In this document: positions 25,293 to 33,568 of the stretch, one piece after another | Layout of the letters: every line of letters begins with the position of its first letter | How positions within the stretch are numbered: the first letter of the stretch is position 1 | Origin: DATEMU01 sp964414585 | GTDB lineage: Bacteria > Planctomycetota > Phycisphaerae > UBA1845 > UTPLA1 | Assembly: GCA_964414585.1 (NCBI GenBank) | Contig: CAYPXR010000047.1 | Location: forward strand, 1 to 64,000 | Reading direction: 5' to 3' | DNA: 64,000 bases | Program-made: the position numbers and the translations under genes | Notes under the pieces: model-generated | What the model was told of the DNA's origin: nothing | The model's database searches: none | The model's input: only the letters and a program-made list of their open reading frames with translations

Positions 25293-26795
25293 TCAATCCA
25301 ACGGTGGATGAATCTGTGACTCATCCATCGGTGGCAATTCGTCGACTTCGAACTCTCTCGGCGGAGGCGTTGTCGCCGGCTCCGGATCAGGTGGAGGCAA
25401 ATCGCTCAGTGGTCGCTTGCCTCTTCGCGGTGGCCGTTTGCCGGCCTTGATGTCCTCGTCGAACTGTCGCTTGCTGCGAAGAATGTGGTGGTAATGCTGC
25501 GCGAAGCGATGGGCTTCATCGCGCACTTGCTGAATCAACCGCAGTGCCGCGTCGTTTCGCGGCAATTTGATCGGTCGCTGCCGTGCCTGGACATAAATCT
25601 CCTCCTCGCGCTTGGCCAGCGAGATGACCATCGGCGGCCGGACAAACATCTCGCCGCAGGCCTCCAGGGCGGCGTGAAGCTGACCGAGACCGCCGTCGAT
25701 CAGGATGACGTCGGGATAAAGTTCCTCGCCCTCGGCCGCATGGCGATAGCGCCGCTGCACGACCTCACGGATCATCGCGTAATCATCTTGCCCTTTGACC
25801 GTCTTAATGCGGAACCGCTTGTATCCGTTCTTGAAAGCGAGCCCGTCGATGAAGCAGACGAGAGAGCCGACGGATTCTTCGCCCTGAAGATTGGCGATGT
25901 CGATACCCTCGATGATCCTGGGAACTTGCTCCAGTTCAAGCACCTTCGCCAGCCGCTCCAGACCTTTCCTCGGGTCAACGTAGAACGACTCAGGCTGAAT
26001 GTCCTCGTCCAACTCGTCGCCGGTCATCTTGAGATGCTGGATGGATTTGATCCGGTCGCGGACCTTCGCCGCTTCTTCAAAATCGAGCGCATCGGCGGCG
26101 GCCTTCATCTCCGCCTCCATCTCCTTGAGCACGACGCTGCGCTTGGAGGCCATGAATCGCTTGAGCCGTTCGATGTCCTTGCGATACTCCTCACGGCTGA
26201 TCCGATCGGCACAAGGGGCCGTGCATTGGTGGATGGCATGCAACAGGCAGGGTCGGAAAAATCTCCGCTTCTCGTCTTCCTCGCGAATATCCAGCTCGCA
26301 CGTGCGAAACTTGAACACCTTCTGCAAGGCGTTAACCGCGTCGCGCAAGGCCCCGGCGGAAGTAAACGGTCCGTAAAGCTTGCTGCCCCTGGGCCGCGGC
26401 GTTCGCGTGACGAACACGCCGGGATAATCGTCGCCCGTGGTGATCTCCAGGAAAGGAAACGTCTTGCCGTCCTTCTGCATCGCGTTGTGCGGCGGCTGAA
26501 TGTCCTTGATTAGCCGCGCTTCTTGGAGCAGCGCATCGACTTCGGTGTCGCACTCAAGAAAATCGATATCGACGACCATGGCGATCATCCGCGCGATATC
26601 CGGCCCGCGAGTGTTGAGCAGGTCGGCGGAGTTTTGAAAATAAGACGAGACCCGCGAGCGAAGGTCCTTGGCCTTGCCGATGTAAAGCACCCGGCCTTTG
26701 GAGTCCTTCATAAGATAGACGCCGGGCGTCTTGGGAAAGCGGCCGATCTTCTCCCGCAGTGTTTCGAGATTCACATCGCCGTCGGACAAAGCCAT
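25293..26795 (-). CDS. uvrC: UvrABC excinuclease subunit C, lacking the HhH tail
   Basis: This 500-residue UvrC-type nuclease would make the dual incisions in nucleotide excision repair. The N-terminal GIY-YIG domain (GVYLMKDSKGRVLYIGKAKD), the UVR motif (DALDFEEAAKVRDRI, about residue 235) and the RNase H-like domain with its acidic residues (IEGIDIANLQG, DVILIDGGLGQLHAA) and RDEAHRFA histidine are present. After RSKRQFDED the protein ends in a Pro/Glu-rich tail instead of the two helix-hairpin-helix motifs normally found there, making it about 100 residues short. The gene is convergent with prs, 29 bp away. Confidence 0.9.
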   Translation of the reverse strand: MALSDGDVNLETLREKIGRFPKTPGVYLMKDSKGRVLYIGKAKDLRSRVSSYFQNSADLLNTRGPDIARMIAMVVDIDFLECDTEVDALLQEARLIKDIQPPHNAMQKDGKTFPFLEITTGDDYPGVFVTRTPRPRGSKLYGPFTSAGALRDAVNALQKVFKFRTCELDIREEDEKRRFFRPCLLHAIHQCTAPCADRISREEYRKDIERLKRFMASKRSVVLKEMEAEMKAAADALDFEEAAKVRDRIKSIQHLKMTGDELDEDIQPESFYVDPRKGLERLAKVLELEQVPRIIEGIDIANLQGEESVGSLVCFIDGLAFKNGYKRFRIKTVKGQDDYAMIREVVQRRYRHAAEGEELYPDVILIDGGLGQLHAALEACGEMFVRPPMVISLAKREEEIYVQARQRPIKLPRNDAALRLIQQVRDEAHRFAQHYHHILRSKRQFDEDIKAGKRPPRRGKRPLSDLPPPDPEPATTPPPREFEVDELPPMDESQIHPPLD

Positions 26796-26848
26796 GGGGG
26801 TATTCTAATGGCAACCGGTTGGCCCGGACTTTGAAGTGATCGGCGAGA

Positions 26849-27553
26849 TCAGACCCCCGCAGCGACGGGTTGCAGCATGATCGGGTCTGGAATCGTCGCA
26901 TCGAGGAATCCCCGATTGCGCGTCGCACAGCCCAGGCAGAGGCCACAAGGCGTCTCGCCGGAGGCGATGCACGACCACGTCAGCTCAAAGGGCGTTTTCA
27001 GCCGATGGCCGAGGCGGACGATATCCGTGCGGTTCATGTCGATGAGTGGCGTTTCGATCGTGATGTTGCGAGCAGGCGACGCCACCGAATATTGATGCTG
27101 ACAAAGCAGCACGAAGTCCCGCGAATAATCGGGAAAGACCGCGTTCGTCCGCGGCCCGGGGGCCCCAAGGTTTTCGCTGATGCCGAGAAAGACCTTCGTC
27201 GCCTGAAGTTGGCTTGCCCAGGCGAACGCGACCTGCACCAGCGAACCGATCAGGCCGGGCACGAGGCAGTTGGTTTCGCCTTGGCCCAGGGCCGTCGCGT
27301 CTTCGATGGCGAGTTTCTTGTTGACCCGGCCGTTGCCGCCGATCTGAGCGAAGTACGGCAAATCGGTCACGAGCCTTTCTTTCGCATCGAAGTGGTCGGC
27401 CAGCTTCTCGAAGAGTTCCGCCTCGTGATCCTCGGCGCGATGGCCGAAGCAGACGTGCAACATGGCCAAGTCGTGCTCGTCGGCGGCAATCGAGGTCATG
27501 ACAGCGCTGTTCAGTCCGCCGGATGAGAGTAGGACGGCCATTTCTTTCGACAT
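26849..27553 (-). CDS. queC: QueC-like 7-cyano-7-deazaguanine synthase
   Basis: This 234-residue PP-loop ATPase family protein matches QueC, which converts carboxydeazaguanine to preQ0 for queuosine. The C-terminal zinc site is intact (WSCIASGETPCGLCLGC, four Cys), followed by RNRGF as in QueC. The N-terminal PP-loop reads SSGGLNS where nearly all members have SGG-x-DS. The usual YGQRH segment is FGHRAEDHE. It therefore may be a divergent or functionally altered QueC. It lies 53 bp upstream of uvrC on the same strand; no other queuosine gene is visible. Confidence 0.75.
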   Translation of the reverse strand: MSKEMAVLLSSGGLNSAVMTSIAADEHDLAMLHVCFGHRAEDHEAELFEKLADHFDAKERLVTDLPYFAQIGGNGRVNKKLAIEDATALGQGETNCLVPGLIGSLVQVAFAWASQLQATKVFLGISENLGAPGPRTNAVFPDYSRDFVLLCQHQYSVASPARNITIETPLIDMNRTDIVRLGHRLKTPFELTWSCIASGETPCGLCLGCATRNRGFLDATIPDPIMLQPVAAGV

Positions 27554-27721
27554 GATAAGGCTCCGGTTCTGTTATCGGCGCCAGCCGGGGGTGGGTTTTG
27601 CACATATTTGGAAAGGGTAGCCGGTGGGCTCCCGAACGGGCCTTCCGTCTGGCGGATAACCGGAATCAGCGTGCATCTTCGCGTCGGGAGTTCCGATAAG
27701 GACGCTCGACGAAGTAGCCGA

Positions 27722-28525
27722 TCAGGACGGCTTGAACCCGGCGATGAGCGCGAACCGCCCGGTGTCCGCGCCGTCTCGACGATGAGAAAAGAACCGCGGA
27801 TCGGAAATCGTGGAGGCCGACGCGACGACGATTTTCTCCGGACGAATTCCGGCGTCGATAAGCTGGGCGACATTGGCGGCCCGGAGATTGAAACACCACT
27901 TGTCGCCCTTCACGGGAAAGAATCGCGTCGCGCCGGGCAATCGACTAAGGGCAATGCGCCTCACGTCGTCCCCGACTTCATATTCCTCCGGTCCGGCGCA
28001 GGGCCCGATACCGACCAGCAGATCGTTGGGCCGACTCTTGAAGTTCGAGGCGAGTTGCTCAATCAGTTCCATGGCGATGTGCGCCACGGTCCCGCGCCAA
28101 CTGGCATGCGCGGTCCCGAAAACGCGTCGGCGGGAATCGACCGCGAGGATCAATGGGCAATCCGCCGAAAATTGCATGACCGGCACGCCCGGGAGATCGC
28201 AAACAAGACCGTCGACAAACGGAATGGCCGTCTTTCGGCCCTCTCTTCCCGAGCCCGCGTCTTCCGGCCCGACACGCACGACGTGCGGACTGTGAATCTG
28301 ATCGGGGGCGGTCAGCTTCTCAAAGGGCAACCCCAGCGCTTCGCAGACTTTTTTTCGTCGCCCCACGGCAAGCTCGGCCTCGGGCCCGCGATCGGGCGAC
28401 AGGTTCCAGGGCCGCGTTGTAACGGCATGAACGAACCCGTCAATTTCCGAGAGATGCGGAAATGACAGCAGGGCGGTCTCTTCAAGCGCTTGGCTCGTCA
28501 GCGCGATGGTGCGAGGCTCGTTCAT
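27722..28525 (-). CDS. pgeF: PgeF/YfiH family protein (purine nucleoside phosphorylase / laccase-domain)
   Basis: This 267-residue protein belongs to the YfiH family, members of which act on purine nucleosides or edit peptidoglycan precursors. Conserved zinc-site motifs are visible: QIHSPHVV, FSADCPLILAVD and GTAHASWRGTV, then GIGPCAG. The start at 28525 was chosen because it overlaps the stop of the upstream dehydrogenase gene (ATGA, 28522-28525); the longer frame to 28948 runs antisense through that gene. Confidence 0.88.
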   Translation of the reverse strand: MNEPRTIALTSQALEETALLSFPHLSEIDGFVHAVTTRPWNLSPDRGPEAELAVGRRKKVCEALGLPFEKLTAPDQIHSPHVVRVGPEDAGSGREGRKTAIPFVDGLVCDLPGVPVMQFSADCPLILAVDSRRRVFGTAHASWRGTVAHIAMELIEQLASNFKSRPNDLLVGIGPCAGPEEYEVGDDVRRIALSRLPGATRFFPVKGDKWCFNLRAANVAQLIDAGIRPEKIVVASASTISDPRFFSHRRDGADTGRFALIAGFKPS

Positions 28526-29478
28526 CCCTCGACCTTCAGCACGACCTTGATTTGTGCGGGCTCGGCGGCGAGCGACAGCGCTGACGGTCCTTCGGCCAGC
28601 GGCAGTTGGCGGGTAATGAGGCTCGTCACATCGACTTCCCTCCGCGCCAGCATGCTGATCGCTTCGTGCAAAGAGCCGCATCGGCTTCCCACCATCGTGA
28701 CCTCGTTCACAACCAGCGGCGTCAGATCGGCGTCGGCACGGCCCGCGCAGGTCGTCTTCATGACGATCATCCCGCGCGGTCTCACCAGTTTCAGGGCCAG
28801 CGGCAAGCCCTCCGGCGAGCCGGTGCATTCGACAACCGCGTCGAAGTCGCCCCACTGTTTCAGATCGGACACCGTTACATTGCGAATCCGTTTCTTGTCC
28901 ATCATGGCCAGCGTGGCGGGGTTTCGTCCGATGGCGGTCAATTTGCAACCGGTGCGGGCAAGAACTTGGGCGACCAGTAACCCCAACCGACCCGTGCCAA
29001 GAACGGCGACGTTCATCCGCGTCTCGATCTTAATCTGCCGGGTGACCTGAATCGCCGCGGCAAGTGGCTCGGCGAAGACCGCCTGCTCGTCGTTGACCGA
29101 ATCAGGCACTTCAACGCAGTTCCGTTCAGGCAGAGCGACGAACTCGGCAAAGCAGCCCGGACGGCCCTGGATGCCCATCACCGTGCGTCGCCGGCAATGA
29201 TTGGACAGTCCGCTCGCGCACATGTCGCATTTGCCGCAGACGCAGTTGATTTCGCCGACCACGCGTTTGTTCGCCAGCGCCGTGGAGCCGGACGCAACAG
29301 TGCCGACGAACTCATGGCCCAGGATGCCGGAGTAGCCGCCGTAGCCTTTGACGATTTCCAGATCGGTGGAGCAAATACCGGCGAGTCGAACCTTGATGAG
29401 CACGTCGCCGGCCGCCGGCGTGGGTGGTGGTTCGTCCTTGACCAATACCTTGCCTGATTCAACCACGATCGCGCGCAT
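28522..29478 (-). CDS. Zinc-dependent alcohol dehydrogenase family (MDR) protein
   Basis: This 318-residue medium-chain dehydrogenase has the catalytic-zinc region GICSTDLEIVKGY and GHEFVG, and a structural zinc site of four Cys (CVCGKCDMCASGLSNHC). The Rossmann segment is VAVLGTGRLGLLVAQVLA. AAGGGAG precedes the ATG at 29478; an upstream in-frame extension to 29562 was rejected for this reason. The substrate is unknown. It is divergent from wecB. Confidence 0.88.
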   Translation of the reverse strand: MRAIVVESGKVLVKDEPPPTPAAGDVLIKVRLAGICSTDLEIVKGYGGYSGILGHEFVGTVASGSTALANKRVVGEINCVCGKCDMCASGLSNHCRRRTVMGIQGRPGCFAEFVALPERNCVEVPDSVNDEQAVFAEPLAAAIQVTRQIKIETRMNVAVLGTGRLGLLVAQVLARTGCKLTAIGRNPATLAMMDKKRIRNVTVSDLKQWGDFDAVVECTGSPEGLPLALKLVRPRGMIVMKTTCAGRADADLTPLVVNEVTMVGSRCGSLHEAISMLARREVDVTSLITRQLPLAEGPSALSLAAEPAQIKVVLKVEG

Positions 29479-29654
29479 GTTCGAACTCCCTTTCGTCGCC
29501 GCATGATACGCCGGGAGGACCGAGAATGCGACCGTTCCAGTCTGTTCTACGGGTGGATGCACGATCCAGTGTGGGACCTTAAACTGATGCCGCCGGCGCT
29601 GAAGGCCGAAGGTTCGAGGGCGGCGGAGAATCGTCGTCCACGGGATGTGATGAC

Positions 29655-30779
29655 ATGCTCAAACTCATCTGCGTATGCGGTGCCCGCCCCAATTTCATGA
29701 AGATCGCCCCCCTGATGGACGCCTTCGCGAAAACGGGCCGAATCCAGACCATCCTGGTTCATACCGGGCAACACTACGACGAAAAGATGAGCAAACTCTT
29801 CTTCAAAGATCTGGGCATCCCCGAGCCCGACATCAATCTTGAAGTGGGCTCCGGCACTCACGCCGCCCAGACCGCCGAGATCATCCGTCGTTTCGAGCCG
29901 GTCGTTTCGCAGCACAGGCCCGACTGGGTGGTGGTCGTGGGCGACGTCAATAGCACCATCGCCTGCGCGCTCGTCGCCTGTAAGCTCGGCGCCAAGGTCG
30001 CCCACGTCGAGGCCGGTCTGCGGAGCTTTGATCGATCGATGCCGGAGGAAATCAACCGCCTCCTGACGGATTCGATCTCCGACTTATTGCTCGTTAGTGA
30101 ACCCAGCGGTGTGGAGAATCTGAAACGCGAGGGCGTACCCGACGAAAAGGTTCGCTTTGTCGGCAACGTCATGATCGACACACTCATGCGTCACCGTGCC
30201 CGCGCCGACCAATCCACGATTCTCGACACGCTGAAACTCCAGCGCGGCCGCTACGCCGTCGTCACGCTCCATCGCCCAAGCAATGTCGACGACCCCGGAA
30301 CGCTCGGTTCGATCCTCACGGCCTTTGAGGCGATCGCCAGGGACATGGCAATCGTCTTTCCGATGCACCCGCGCACCCGGAAAAATATCGCCACCATGGG
30401 GCTCGAAAAAAGACTGACCGCGATCAACGGGCTGTTGACCCCCGAACCGTTGGGCTATCTCGATTTTCTCAAGCTGATGGCCGACTCCGCGATCGTCTTG
30501 ACGGATTCCGGCGGTGTGCAGGAGGAGACGACGATTCTCGGCGTGCCCTGCCTGACGCTTCGTTTGAACACGGAACGGCCCGTGACCATTTCGGAAGGGA
30601 CCAATCAGTTGACCAAGCCGGACACCGCCTCGATCCTGGGCGCGTATCGATCGCAAAGAGCGCGATTCACGGATGGCAATGCCGCCGGTTCGCCGAATCG
30701 ACGCCCGGCCCTTTGGGACGGCAAAGCCGCCGAGCGGATCGCCCAGATCTTTCTGACATTCGACGATTCTCGCATATGA
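29655..30779 (+). CDS. wecB: UDP-N-acetylglucosamine 2-epimerase (non-hydrolysing)
   Basis: This 374-residue enzyme interconverts UDP-GlcNAc and UDP-ManNAc, a precursor for surface polysaccharides. Motifs are VCGARPNFMKIAPL (N-terminus), HTGQHYDEKMS, VEAGLRSFDRSMPEEINR and LTDSGGVQEETTILGVPCLT. The length matches the family. It is the first gene of the plus-strand polysaccharide locus, 14 bp before the next gene. Confidence 0.93.
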   Translation: MLKLICVCGARPNFMKIAPLMDAFAKTGRIQTILVHTGQHYDEKMSKLFFKDLGIPEPDINLEVGSGTHAAQTAEIIRRFEPVVSQHRPDWVVVVGDVNSTIACALVACKLGAKVAHVEAGLRSFDRSMPEEINRLLTDSISDLLLVSEPSGVENLKREGVPDEKVRFVGNVMIDTLMRHRARADQSTILDTLKLQRGRYAVVTLHRPSNVDDPGTLGSILTAFEAIARDMAIVFPMHPRTRKNIATMGLEKRLTAINGLLTPEPLGYLDFLKLMADSAIVLTDSGGVQEETTILGVPCLTLRLNTERPVTISEGTNQLTKPDTASILGAYRSQRARFTDGNAAGSPNRRPALWDGKAAERIAQIFLTFDDSRI

Positions 30780-30792
30780 TTCTCGCATCGAC

Positions 30793-31752
30793 ATGGACCT
30801 GACCCGACAGCGAATTGTGATCACCGGCGGCGCCGGGTTTCTCGGCCAGCAGGTCTATGCGCAACTGTTCGCCGCCGGCGTGCAGCCCGAACAAATTGCG
30901 ATTCCTCGACGAAGCGAATACGACCTGACCAAGTCCTATCAAGTGGCGAAAATGTACGCCGACCTCCGGCCGACCGTGGTGATCCATCTCGCGGCGGAGG
31001 TTGGGGGGATCGGGGCCAACCGGCAGAACCCGGGCCGCTATTTTTATGCAAACGTCGCAATGGGTCTGCATCTGATTGAACGAGGCCGGCAGGCAGGCGT
31101 CAAAAAATTCGTGCAGATCGGCACCGTCTGTGCCTATCCGAAGTTGGCGCCCGTGCCGTTTAAGGAAGAGGACCTTTGGTCGGGCTTCCCGGAAGAAACA
31201 AACGCGCCATACGGTGTCGCCAAGAAGGCACTCCTCGTCATGCTCCAGGCCTACCGCCAACAGTACGGCTTCAACGGCATTTTCCTATTGCCGGTGAATC
31301 TCTATGGACCGGGCGATAATTTCGACCTGGCCTCCAGTCACGTCATCCCGGCGCTGATCCGAAAATTCGTCGAGGCCAGGGAGCGAAGCGAACGCGAAGT
31401 AGTCGTCTGGGGTACGGGCAGCGCCAGTCGGGAGTTCTTGTACGTCGAAGACTGCGCTCGGGCAATTGTCCTCGCCGCGCAGCGCTACGATGATCCGGAG
31501 CCCATGAACATCGGCTCCGGCTGCGAAATTAAAATCCGTGATCTGGCCGAAAAGATACAGCAATTGGCCGGATACGATGGCCCCATTCGATGGGATGCGT
31601 CACAGCCGGATGGCCAGCCCCGGCGGCGGCTGGACTGTTCCCGTGCAAAGGACCGCTTGGAATTCGCCGCCGCGGTTGAACTCGACGAAGGGCTTCGCCG
31701 CACGATGGATTGGTACAAAGCATCCCGCGAATCCGCCAAGCGCCGCGATTGA
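30793..31752 (+). CDS. fcl: GDP-L-fucose synthase-like SDR enzyme
   Basis: This 319-residue extended short-chain dehydrogenase has the Rossmann motif TGGAGFLGQQVY, the VGGIGANRQNP segment characteristic of GDP-fucose synthase, GTVCAYPK and the catalytic YGVAKK. PVNLYGPGDNFDLASSHVIPALIRKF, in part NLYGPGDNFDLASSHVIP, is also typical. It probably makes GDP-L-fucose or a related 6-deoxyhexose. No GDP-mannose 4,6-dehydratase (gmd) is in the window, so the substrate must come from a gene elsewhere. Confidence 0.88.
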   Translation: MDLTRQRIVITGGAGFLGQQVYAQLFAAGVQPEQIAIPRRSEYDLTKSYQVAKMYADLRPTVVIHLAAEVGGIGANRQNPGRYFYANVAMGLHLIERGRQAGVKKFVQIGTVCAYPKLAPVPFKEEDLWSGFPEETNAPYGVAKKALLVMLQAYRQQYGFNGIFLLPVNLYGPGDNFDLASSHVIPALIRKFVEARERSEREVVVWGTGSASREFLYVEDCARAIVLAAQRYDDPEPMNIGSGCEIKIRDLAEKIQQLAGYDGPIRWDASQPDGQPRRRLDCSRAKDRLEFAAAVELDEGLRRTMDWYKASRESAKRRD

Positions 31753-31760
31753 GGATCGTC

Positions 31761-32333
31761 GTGAGTCAACTAATCCTCCCCGGGCAATCCGACCTCTCGC
31801 CGATCGAGGCGATCCCGAACGACCTGCCGGGACGATGGTGGGTCGCCCATACCAAGCCTCGAAATGAAAAGGTGCTCGCCACGGAGCTGGCAAAGCTCGG
31901 CGTCTTTTTCTATCTCCCCCTCCGCAAACGCGAGACCCGAAGCCGAAAGACCGGCCGAATCTCCCGAAGCCTGCTTCCCGTCTTCCCCGGCTATTTGTTT
32001 TTTAGCGGCGCCGAAGAGCAACGCCAGCGCGCGTTATCCACGCACCGCATTGCCAACGTGCTCACAGTCCCGACGCAGGATCGACTGGTGGCGGAACTTC
32101 GCCAGGTCCATCAGGCGCTGATCACCGGAGTAGACGTTCGCTGGCATCAGGAGATCAAGGTCGGCCAATGGGCCCGCGTCGTGAATGGACCGTTGCTTGG
32201 CGTGGAGGGCGTCATCGCAAAGCGTCTATCCAGGCTCCGGCTCGTCCTGAACGTCGAGATGCTCGGACAATCGATCAGCATGGACGTATCGGCTGACCAA
32301 CTCGAACCCATTCAAGGTCCCACCGTACCCTAA
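31761..32333 (+). CDS. NusG/RfaH-family transcription antitermination protein
   Basis: This is a 190-residue specialised NusG paralog. The NGN domain begins RWWVAHTKPRNEKVLATEL (about residue 25), with LLPVFPGYLFF in the middle, and a KOW-type domain follows (VGQWARVVNGPLLGVEGVI). A GTG at 31761 is used, with GAGGATC upstream; the longer frame lies inside the preceding gene. Such paralogs typically ensure read-through of long polysaccharide operons, and this one sits directly before the long operon starting at 32576. Confidence 0.88.
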   Translation: MSQLILPGQSDLSPIEAIPNDLPGRWWVAHTKPRNEKVLATELAKLGVFFYLPLRKRETRSRKTGRISRSLLPVFPGYLFFSGAEEQRQRALSTHRIANVLTVPTQDRLVAELRQVHQALITGVDVRWHQEIKVGQWARVVNGPLLGVEGVIAKRLSRLRLVLNVEMLGQSISMDVSADQLEPIQGPTVP

Positions 32334-32575
32334 TCACAGGTTCTCCCAACTCTCCCCTCATTTTCAGGGAGCGGAAAGAGCGTAAGTTATTTATTAACAT
32401 GGATTTGCGGCGTCGGCGCCCAGTCTTTGCCTGTTGTAGTCGCCTCGTTGCATAACCGATATCATGTGGGCCACTTGGCAGGGCTGCATTAGCGCAACTC
32501 CTGCAATGACAAGGAATTCTGACAGGCGTCATTAGGCGGCTGACGGGGACGGAGTCTGCCCGGAGGACGTGTGAA
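32334..32575 (+). promoter_or_regulatory. Probable leader of the main polysaccharide operon
   Basis: This 242-bp gap is among the longest inside the locus and follows a NusG/RfaH-type gene, so it is the likely site of the main operon promoter and of any antiterminator loading sequence. An AT-rich patch lies at about 32380-32400 and a possible weak hairpin pairs AATGAC (32505-32510) with GTCATT (32528-32533). I do not see the enterobacterial ops/JUMPstart sequence. GGAGG (32562-32566) serves the next gene. Confidence 0.35.
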
Positions 32576-33520
32576 ATGCCAACTGCTCTTGTAACGGGCG
32601 CGGCAGGATTTATCGGCTCACATCTTTGTGAATCGCTCCTCGGAGCCGGTTGGCGCGTCGTCGGACTGGATTCTTTCGATTCTTTTTATGAGCCGGCCGT
32701 CAAGCGTCGCAACCTGATCAACTGCCAAAAACAGTCTGCGTTTTCACTGATCGAAGGAGACATCCGCGACGTCCAGACCATGGAGAACGCCGTACGCGGA
32801 GTGGACTTGGTCGCGCATTTGGCGGCGCGCGCCGGCGTTCGACCGTCTATCGAAAAACCGTTGTTGTACCAGGATGTCAATATTCACGGGACCCACGTGA
32901 TTCTCGAGGCGATGCGAAAACACGCCGTGGGCCGCATGATCTTTGCCAGCAGTTCGAGCGTGTACGGCAACAGTCCGAAGGTGCCCTTCAGCGAGACCGA
33001 CAACGTCGATTTCCCCATCTCGCCCTACGCCGCAACCAAGAAGGCCTGTGAACTCATGGCCTATACCTATCACCATCTGTTCAAGATGGACATCACCTGC
33101 CTCCGTTTCTTCACCGTTTACGGTGCACGGCAGCGCCCCGATCTGGCCATTCACAAATTCACAAGACTGATCGAAGAAGGCAGGCCCATCCCGGTCTTCG
33201 GCGACGGAAGCATGATGAGGGATCATACTTATGTCGACGATATTATCTCCGGCGTCAGGGGTGCCATTGAGCGATGTTCCGGGTATCATATTTATAACCT
33301 TGGGGAATCGCAGCCGGTTTCCCTTTCGGATCTGATTGCGGCGATCGAGACCGCGTTGGGCAAAAAGGCCGTTATTCAGCGTTTACCTCCGCAGCCGGGC
33401 GACGTCGATCGGACGTATGCGGATATTTCCCGGGCCAAAGCGGAAATAGGATATCAGCCCCGTACGGCGCTCGCCGAGGGTCTGCCGCGCTTCGTGGAGT
33501 GGTTTCGCGAACAGCGTTAG
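32576..33520 (+). CDS. NAD-dependent UDP-sugar epimerase (UDP-glucuronate 4-epimerase-like)
   Basis: This 314-residue extended SDR enzyme has TGAAGFIGSHLCESLL (NAD-binding), VAHLAARAGVRPSIE, ASSSSVYGNS and the catalytic YAATKKACE. The ARAGVRPS segment and RFFTVYGARQRPDLAI, with GDGSMMRDHTYVDDI, are typical of UDP-glucuronate 4-epimerases, which supply UDP-galacturonate. GGAGG lies 9 bp before the ATG. It is the first gene after the leader region. Precise sugar specificity is not proven. Confidence 0.88.
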   Translation: MPTALVTGAAGFIGSHLCESLLGAGWRVVGLDSFDSFYEPAVKRRNLINCQKQSAFSLIEGDIRDVQTMENAVRGVDLVAHLAARAGVRPSIEKPLLYQDVNIHGTHVILEAMRKHAVGRMIFASSSSVYGNSPKVPFSETDNVDFPISPYAATKKACELMAYTYHHLFKMDITCLRFFTVYGARQRPDLAIHKFTRLIEEGRPIPVFGDGSMMRDHTYVDDIISGVRGAIERCSGYHIYNLGESQPVSLSDLIAAIETALGKKAVIQRLPPQPGDVDRTYADISRAKAEIGYQPRTALAEGLPRFVEWFREQR

Positions 33521-33568
33521 ACGCACGAAACTCCGCGATATCGGATTGTGAGGTTTCACGTTTCCAAA

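Noticed and set aside
27554..27721. Possible preQ1 riboswitch upstream of queC
   Set aside because: I could not see the conserved pseudoknot sequence elements in either orientation.
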